Shown piece by piece: positions 42,901 through 64,000 of a stretch of DNA of 64,000 nt. Source of the stretch: Alviniconcha marisindica (taxonomy: Eukaryota; Mollusca; Gastropoda; Provannidae); NCBI GenBank assembly GCA_018857735.1, contig JABMCL010000865.1, positions 166,001-230,000 on the forward strand, in the 5' to 3' direction. Made by a program: the position numbers and the translations under genes. A model generated the notes under the pieces. That model was not told the origin of the DNA. It ran no database searches and saw only the letters and a list, made by a program, of their open reading frames with translations. How positions within the stretch are numbered: position 1 is the first letter of the stretch; every line of letters starts with the position of its first letter.

Positions 42901-43841
42901 TTTTTGAAGAATCATTATCTTTGACAGACGGCAGTATTGCCTCCAGATGCCGTTTTGTTCTTGGAGAATATAACATGTCATGTGATGATGTAAGTATCAA
43001 CCTTCTCTTTTTTTTCACACCTCAATCTACTTTTAATGTTTCATTGCAGTACTTCCCATTTTGTCTGCTTTTAGCGCTGTAGTTTTCAGGAGGTGATTCA
43101 GGGTGATAATCAGACATCACATTTGCATGCTGTTGTGTTGACGGGAGGGCATTCAGCTTTGTGAGAGAGAGAGAGACCGACAGACAGACAGACAGAGCTC
43201 AGCTTAGCTCAGTGCAAGAGGGTACATAGGCACAAAGCCTGTAAGCGCTTCACCCACATCTCCAAAGTTTCCTCAACGCTGCCTTTGAAACATTTGTGGT
43301 CCTGGTCTGAGTGATGACCCTTTGTCACTCCTAAGTGCTGCCTCTTTCTACACCTCTCTTCTCTGGGTGATCAGGTGGTCAACAGCATAATGTCCATGGC
43401 TTTGACAGTTTGAGCCAACAGGTCATTCACACTCACAGGTTCCAGAGGCTGAAAGAAATGATTTGAAGAAAGCCTGTGTGGTTTGGGGGGGGGGGGGGGG
43501 GGGGGGGGGGGCTTGCTTTCCTCCACCCCCATCCTCATACAATATATTAATATTTATTATAGTGATGATAAATAATCACAGCATGTTGTAGACACTGTAA
43601 CTATGGTAGATCTGGCACCAGTGCTCACATAGCTGCTTTGGCCTCGCTCAAGTAAGCAGCCCCTACTTTCCCTCAAAGAAGTTAAATTAACACAGAGCCA
43701 GCATGTGATTGTAATTTAAAAGAAATGTCCCACAGCTGTATGGCTTGTGCCAAACAAACAAAATGAACTCTAAAGTGGTGCTCTGGGACTGTTCTGTTGC
43801 AGACGGGAAAACTTATACTAAAGCCACGACCATCGACATGA
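36947..43841 (+). CDS. CNEP1R1: Nuclear envelope phosphatase-regulatory subunit 1 (complete, 6 exons)
   Basis: Six exons (36947-36965, 37755-37826, 41742-41815, 42586-42695, 42935-42989, 43803-43841) join in phase to 122 codons plus TGA; human CNEP1R1 (TMEM188) has 125. Family blocks are DLKAFERRLTE, ARGWRMLLVVISILTAVGAW, GIHKRVVAPSIIASRCR, LGEYNMSCDD and TGKLILKPRP. Two hydrophobic segments (about 31-50 and 66-83) match the two membrane spans of the family. The protein is the regulatory partner of the CTDNEP1/Dullard phosphatase at the ER and nuclear envelope, which dephosphorylates lipin and so controls phosphatidate and membrane lipid synthesis (known for the family). Exon 5 uses the second of two close AG sites. 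Intron 2 is by far the longest. Confidence 0.95.
37755..37826 (+). CDS. CNEP1R1: CNEP1R1 exon 2
   Basis: Acceptor TTTTTTGTCAG. Encodes DLKAFERRLTEVIDKLQPAA and RGWR. Donor GTAAGT. Confidence 0.95.
38090..39075. other. CpG-richer block with first-exon-like segment
   Basis: Compared with its AT-rich, CpG-poor surroundings this block has many CpGs, several 'gtttcgatcg' phrases and, at 38613-38631, 'catggtgccaacaaggaacg' followed directly by a donor-like GTGAGT. It resembles a promoter with a short first exon, but no matching downstream coding exon was established. Confidence 0.35.
39940..40000 (+). other. Possible cryptic exon, uncertain
   Basis: After TTTCTTTTCAG at about 39920-39930, the frame AKEVDAPKGQEQVFFMTQQG continues to a stop. 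It follows an acceptor-like site, but no in-phase partner exon or known family was found. Confidence 0.2.
40440..41135. repeat. Recurrent 'gttacatccgacagat' motif
   Basis: Copies occur near 40441, 40581 (one mismatch), 40781 and 41118 on the plus strand and 40941 on the minus strand; a related one is near 38692. The pair at 40561 and 40741 shares about 45 bases, suggesting an old tandem duplication of roughly 200 bp. Confidence 0.6.
41742..41815 (+). CDS. CNEP1R1: CNEP1R1 exon 3
   Basis: Acceptor TTGTTCTACAG. Encodes the first membrane segment LLVVISILTAVGAWAWLW then DPRTSE. Donor GTATGT. Confidence 0.95.
41816..42585 (+). other. CNEP1R1 intron 3
   Basis: Non-coding; nothing notable beyond an A/G-rich patch near 42138-42170. 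Confidence 0.8.
42586..42695 (+). CDS. CNEP1R1: CNEP1R1 exon 4
   Basis: Acceptor TTGCTGCAG. Encodes the second membrane segment ALSCFVLLLLFLFG followed by IHKRVVAPS. Donor GTATCC is weak but the phase is right. Confidence 0.93.
42935..42989 (+). CDS. CNEP1R1: CNEP1R1 exon 5
   Basis: Encodes IASRCRFVLGEYNMSCDD. The acceptor ACGGCAG is 8 bases after a second AG (TTTGACAG); only the later AG keeps frame. Donor GTAAGT. Confidence 0.93.
42990..43802 (+). other. CNEP1R1 intron 5
   Basis: Contains a 27-base G run at 43485-43511 and a GA-rich patch near 43162-43200. Confidence 0.85.
43485..43511. repeat. Poly-G run, 27 bases
   Basis: Uninterrupted G on the sense strand of CNEP1R1 intron 5. Confidence 0.95.
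43803..43841 (+). CDS. CNEP1R1: CNEP1R1 exon 6 (C-terminus)
   Basis: Acceptor CTGTTGCAG. Encodes TGKLILKPRPST and a TGA stop; TGKLILKPRP is the invariant family tail. Confidence 0.95.
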   Translation, partial: TGKLILKPRPST

Positions 43842-44941
43842 CAGGAGCTTCCTGTGTGAGGTAATGCAGATTGCCAGAGGGCACTCCACGGATGTAACAA
43901 GGGCGGCAGCTCCTCGTGTGAAGAAGCTACGATTGTAGAAAATATCTAAAAGTTGAAAGCCTGTGCCAGCAGTGATGATTTATGCAGCAGACTGACTTGC
44001 AGTAGTCACATGCATGATCATGCACACAAGAAAAGGGCCTTTTTCTAAATATTTTAAGAATACAGTTTTGAACACTGGATACCTCACACCAATCATTGTG
44101 GTCAACAAATGACAGTGATTTGGAATGGCAGACTGTTGCTAGATCTTTTGTCTCACTGGAGGGATTATTCATAGCTGGTGCGCAGTGTGGGTTTCACTAC
44201 CCCTCAAATGCTTCTTTGTCTGTAGCCGTAGTTAGCATACAGTGTAGCAGTGGAGCTCCTTACGGACACAGTCCCGTGGACTGTCAGGATTACTTTTGAG
44301 ACAAATGTGTCTAACAAGAACCGAAAATACATAGAAAGTGTGTACAGGAGATACTTTTCGGTGATTGTGTCTCGAGATTAGTTCAGTTCAGGATGAAATT
44401 GAAGAGTTTGGGAAGCCCTTGTGCATTTCAGTCCATGTCTCAAAAGTTTCCCATCGTTGCCTATGAAACAGTTCAGTTCATCTTCAAGCAGAATTTGACG
44501 TGAAACTTAAGGGCGTTCCGTTATAGGCTTACCGTTAGCAGAACACTTTCTGGATGGTAGTATTAGTCCACGAGGACCTCCATGAGGTCAATGAACTGTG
44601 TAGATTTGTTTCCACAAGGAGCAAGCAGCAGTGGCAGCAGCTGCTGAAACGGAGAGATACAATGTCATCTGATGGTGTAACTGGACTATGCCTTGCCCAC
44701 CAATCCACCACCCACCCCACCACACCACCGCCCCCTGCTTTTTCCCCCCCCCCATACAATAGTCTTTTTGAAAGTTTTCATTCAGCTCTAGCATGGAACT
44801 GTAGCTGCACAAATGCAGCTCCATGCAGAAAGCTGCACTGTGCTTCTTTTTATTGCACTGAACAGGCAGCTCGCACATTTACCTTTGCAAAATTACCAGT
44901 AAGCTGAGGTGTGCACTCAGACAGTCATCAAATAGTGACCA

Positions 44942-45035
44942 GCATTTGTTGATGGTGATGGGGGGGGGGGTCCCATAATAAAATGCAGATGAAGGATGGG
45001 GAGGGGTCCCATAATAAAATGCAGATGAAGGAGTA
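44942..45035. repeat. Short tandem duplication
   Basis: 'gggtcccataataaaatgca' plus 'gatgaagga' occurs twice about 37 bp apart (44968 and 45005). Confidence 0.85.
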
Positions 45036-45110
45036 ATAATAATATTAAATACATTTCTAATGCGCTGAATCCCTGTGTGATACCTGTATGAGGGTCAAAG
45101 TGCTATGCAT
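45030..45110 (-). repeat. LINE/SINE-type 3' tail
   Basis: On the minus strand: 'gcactttgaccctcatacag', then 'gggattcagcgcattagaaa', then ATTATTATTA. This matches the 3' end of the LINE remnant at 34560-34640. Confidence 0.55.
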
Positions 45111-46559
45111 GAACTAAAAACAACGGTGCAAACTAACATGTTGGTGAAACTGGAAGGGGTTGGTGGGTGGAGGGGGTATATATATGTATATATATATATG
45201 CATATGCCAAGTATTGGTAAAACATTACAAAAGTGTGCAGCCTTATTTGCAGCAGACATGTCCGTGCAGCTGTTGCATTAAAAAAATATAAAAATAGAGC
45301 TTCCTGTCAACTACTCTGAGATGAAGGCGCTTTTTAGCCTGGTACTGACAGTCACATTTGCACTTCCATGTAAATCTCCCTCACCTTGACACTTGACCAT
45401 GCACTGTAAATGTAATTTGTCCACATATGTTATGATTTAAACAACAAGGCGAAAGTATTTTATGATGCTCAGATAGGGCTATCATGGTTCTGACTGCCTG
45501 TGAATAAGTGAGAAGCAGAGAAAAAAGCAGCATGTTTGTGTGTGTGTATTTGGGGGGAGGGGGTAGGTTAGGGGAGGGGGGTCATTTCTGACTTGGTGTA
45601 TTCATTTGAATCATAGTTTCAATAGCCTGAGCCTTCCTTATTCTGTTATGGGTTTTGTTTTTTTATTTTTGAATGATAGTAGTCTTCATTGCAGTTGAAT
45701 GTGGGAGAATCTAATGTGCTCCTCAATGGACTTAGCATTGGAGGCACACTGAAAAGAGTTAACTGAGTTTTGTACAGAAATGCATTATTTACTTTTTTTA
45801 AAATACATAATGTGCAAGTTCTGTTGATCTGCATTTGTTATTTTTATTGTTGAATGCCTGACTTTTTATGCTTGTATAATAAAATAAATATGAATCCTTT
45901 AAGTACTGGGTCTTCATTTGTGATGTGTGACTGTATTGTTTGTTGAGTATCATTTTCTTTTCATTGATATAATGTATTACAGGGAGTGGCAAATTAACGA
46001 ATTTGCCCATGTTGTGTAATTAGCAGTCACTTTTTGCCTGTTTCATAAAGTGGTCAGTTGTTTTCAAATTTGTGAACTTGGCAGCATTTTGCACATGTCA
46101 GACATAGCACTACCCAGTTTTTTTTTATGTGGATTTGTTTATGCATTTTGTGAAAGCAGCAGCTGATTTTATGAAACCAGCAGCTGATTTTATGAAACGA
46201 GCAAGTTCTGCCAATTTCATGCCATGGGCAAGTCTTAGGTCAACATTTCTCTGTCTGTCATCTCCCTTAGACTCTTCTATGTCTAGCTTGCCCAAAGTGT
46301 AGCCACTTCAACTTTTTGCTGCTGACTGACATGTTCATGTCAACACCAAATGAAGATACTGGCACTGTCATACCTAATAACAACAACGACAAAAAAATTA
46401 ATCTACTGGTGATCTTTACAACTTGGGAATCACTTTTGTCATTTTCAGTTGCTGCCATTTCTGTACACAAAGGTAGAGAAGAACTGTGTGCATGCTAAAA
46501 ATCTCAAACACTGGCAGCCCTGCTGTTGTTTGGATGCATGAAAAATACAGCATGTACTA

Positions 46560-46665
46560 GGTCAACCCCGGAAGATAGAATGTGGCTGCCCAAGTGGCAG
46601 GCACACTGAGAACGGTCACACATGTAATTCATCTCTTGAAAACCAGGTGTACAGTCTTCATAAAG
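46560..46665 (+). repeat. SINE 3' fragment
   Basis: Shares the 'ggctgcc..agtggcag' and 'cacatgtaattcatctc' order with the SINE at 9257-9620. Confidence 0.45.
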
Positions 46666-47739
46666 GAGGAAACCAACATTGTAAAACGTCGCTTCTGAGA
46701 TCAATTAAGTACACAGTCATTAATCATATTTCTACCCTCCACTGCTTCACAATTCACAAAACACAGTCACACTTACACCCATGTTAAAAACTATCACATT
46801 GCCCACCTACAACCAAGCATATGTACACAAACTAACACACACACTCACACCTAACTATCCATTATTTAACATAATTCCATAATCATATTAATCACAATAT
46901 TAATACCATCAGCCTATAATCGCAGCAACCTAGACCTTTATTGGCTGAATAAGCAGTGTTGAAGAACATTCACTGGAATGTGACAGAATATGGTGGTGAC
47001 CAGATCTACATTTAGAATATTTTACATGAGGTAATAATTATGTTGTGTATTCCCAGTTTCTTTTTGCATTACAATGTAAGGTTAATTACTGCCACTAACA
47101 TTTAAATAACATACATGTATTGCTAGCGCTTATTTCCTGAGATGCAGTGTACTTCATGAATGTAAATATAAAACCAGAATAAACGCTCTTTTAAAAAAAG
47201 AAAGAAGTTTTTGTCTTAAATATCACTTTTATTTTACTGCAATTTGATATATATGGTAATGAAAGGGATGCAACACAACCTTTTTACATGCCGTGTCTCA
47301 ATGCACGGGCACTGACATGTCTGGCTTTGGGTGAAGGAGTTTAGTGAGTGGTGTTGCACTGGGTTGTTTTATGCTTTCTCGCTCAACCAAACTGGAAGAG
47401 TCACTCAGCTCATTGTTCAAGACAATATATTTGTTTTATTAATGATTGATAATAATTAAAGTATATGTAAAGTGCAAAATCTTGTTCAGTGGCATGAGTC
47501 AGGAAACCAGTGTATGTATATTCCCACTGGGATTAATAAAGTATATTGCTATTGTTATACATATATATATATAAATAGATATATATAAGCATATCTAGCC
47601 TTAGCCTATACATATAATTATGGGTATTGTTTTTCATTGTAAAGCAACATGTGTCAGCAAGTTACACCAATAATGATAAGATTTTTTTATTTTTTTTCCA
47701 ACCAAACAAAACTTACTTGCATTCCAAAGTGGTTGCAGC

Positions 47740-47862
47740 ACTGTTTTTAACCATTACATGGTTCGTGCCACATGTGTGCAGTGCCTGTGTATATTTGTAT
47801 GCACTTAGAACATAGCCTCTCTGGACAAGACTTTGCGCTGTATAAATATTTTTATTATTATT
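47740..47862 (+). repeat. SINE 3' end with TTATTATT tail
   Basis: 'ttacatggttcgtgccacat' parallels the SINE body near 24177. It is followed by 'ctctggacaagactttgcgc', 'tgtataaatatt' and TTATTATTATT as at 1420-1480. Confidence 0.6.
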
Positions 47863-49055
47863 AGAATGTACCAGGCAGGACAGTTGCACTCAACTACTAC
47901 ACTTATCTTCTTTTTTTTCTTTTTCTTTTTTATCAAATATCGCCTTCTTTACTGCTACTTGATCCTAGTATGGTAATCAGTAATGATAACTTGTGAACCA
48001 GGCCAAGGAAGAAAGATAGATCACAAGACTAGTGTTACACACCTTTTGGCCTACTTACTTATCATAGACCTCCACACTCTTCTTCCCCTGTTCTGCCATG
48101 AGCAATTACAGAATATTTATCCCATTACAGAAAGCCGTGAATTGGTCATTCTTAATAAACACAAATGTCAGTGAGTGGCCTGCAGCGGCAATATTTGTGT
48201 TTAAGCTGTTTTGTGTGATGAATATGAGGCATGTTAAAATGAAAATGCTATGCAAGTTTAAAAGAAATTAAAGGGTCAACTTGCAAAACAAAAATATACA
48301 TTAAAAACAGTAACCCCAAAATCACTATCATTGGGTGAGTTTGTTTTTTGTTTTGTTTTCCTTGCTTTTTGGCACATCCTTTTTTTCCTCTTTTTTTTTT
48401 TTTTTTTTACAGCAGATAGCTGATACACGTTTCGTTAGCAAGTTGCTGTTGTTGTTTTTTTGGGGGGGTTAACTAAAGGCAATAATTATACACAAAATAA
48501 TATTACGCCTTTCTGACTCAATTTAATATACCTTGCATATTGAAATTTTATGAAGTGATTTTACAGTTTGTTCCAATATCATGATGCTACACACCCGCCG
48601 CAAAGTATGTCATACTGTCATGTTATAGCATACTAAAAAAAAAAAAAACATACTCCCCCACAACCCCCACCCACTCAAAACAATCACACATCGACTATCA
48701 TAGAGATTAAATCTTATTCGGACATGTACTTATAGTTCTGTTTTGTGTTTTGCACAGCATAACATGAGTGTCTAATCAAGGGTTTGTTTTTATCTACATT
48801 GGGGTTAGATCACAGTCACTAAGTAGGCTATATATATATATATATGTGTGTGTGTCAGGCACATTACATGGTCAGATCCACTGTTGGTTTTACTTGTCTC
48901 AACTGATTAATTTTCTGTGTTCACTGAATAGTCATTCTGCAGTTACTGGATATTGGGGGTTTCCAGATTTTTCAATTAGTTCTAACCACGTACTGAAATA
49001 TAAGCTGTTCTGCTACACTTGTTTCACTGCAACAAGTTTGGCAACAGTGAAAACA

Positions 49056-64000
<14,945 letters not shown>

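Larger units (their letters stand above)
43842..49055. other. CNEP1R1 3' flank and intergenic DNA before AOAH
   Basis: AATAAA-type signals occur near 44976, 45013 and 45886, any of which could end the CNEP1R1 transcript. It includes a minus-oriented LINE/SINE tail near 45030-45110, repeat 3' ends near 46560-46665 and 47740-47862, and an (AT)n/(GT)n patch at 48830-48856. No other gene is supported. Confidence 0.5.

Overview
The window is eukaryotic nuclear DNA. Genes are split by GT-AG introns, non-coding DNA is AT-rich, and dinucleotide arrays, long poly-G/C runs and a very large number of minisatellites are present. tRNA-derived SINE heads, LINE 3' ends with TTATTATT tails and the recognised gene set point to an invertebrate, most likely a lophotrochozoan and probably a gastropod mollusc. 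The species assignment is inference.

Five genes are supported. (1) 2682-3278 (-): the first coding exon of a ZCCHC2/ZCCHC14-like gene that continues off the left edge. (2) 22151-35107 (-): a complete 10-coding-exon NCOA5 (nuclear receptor coactivator 5) homologue of 669 aa, with an N-terminal RS tract and RRM. (3) 36947-43841 (+): a complete 6-exon CNEP1R1 (nuclear envelope phosphatase regulatory subunit 1) of 122 aa, head-to-head with NCOA5 across a short putative shared promoter. (4) 49056 to beyond the right edge (+): the 5' part of acyloxyacyl hydrolase (AOAH), covering the signal peptide and complete six-cysteine saposin domain. (5) 53780-54355 (-): an intronless linker histone H1 lying antisense inside AOAH intron 2. 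Exon joins for 2, 3 and 4 were checked by hand for reading phase.

Layout: 1-3.4 kb ZCCHC 5' exon and intron; 3.4-22.1 kb a gene-poor stretch with several minisatellites, a SINE and a LINE remnant; 22.1-36.7 kb NCOA5; 36.7-43.8 kb CNEP1R1; 43.8-49 kb gene-poor; 49-64 kb AOAH with nested H1 and very large tandem arrays, ending in about 2 kb of low-complexity sequence that may be poor assembly.

The most unusual signal is that many minisatellites in NCOA5 and AOAH are anchored on splice junctions. Repeat units carry copies of the authentic 3' splice site plus the first exon bases (NCOA5 exons 4 and 8), or of the exon end plus 5' splice site (AOAH exon 4). The AOAH intron 2 array repeats donor-like GTAAGA and acceptor-like TTGGCACAG motifs dozens of times, so each unit resembles a tiny pseudo-exon. 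CNEP1R1, in the same window, shows none of this.
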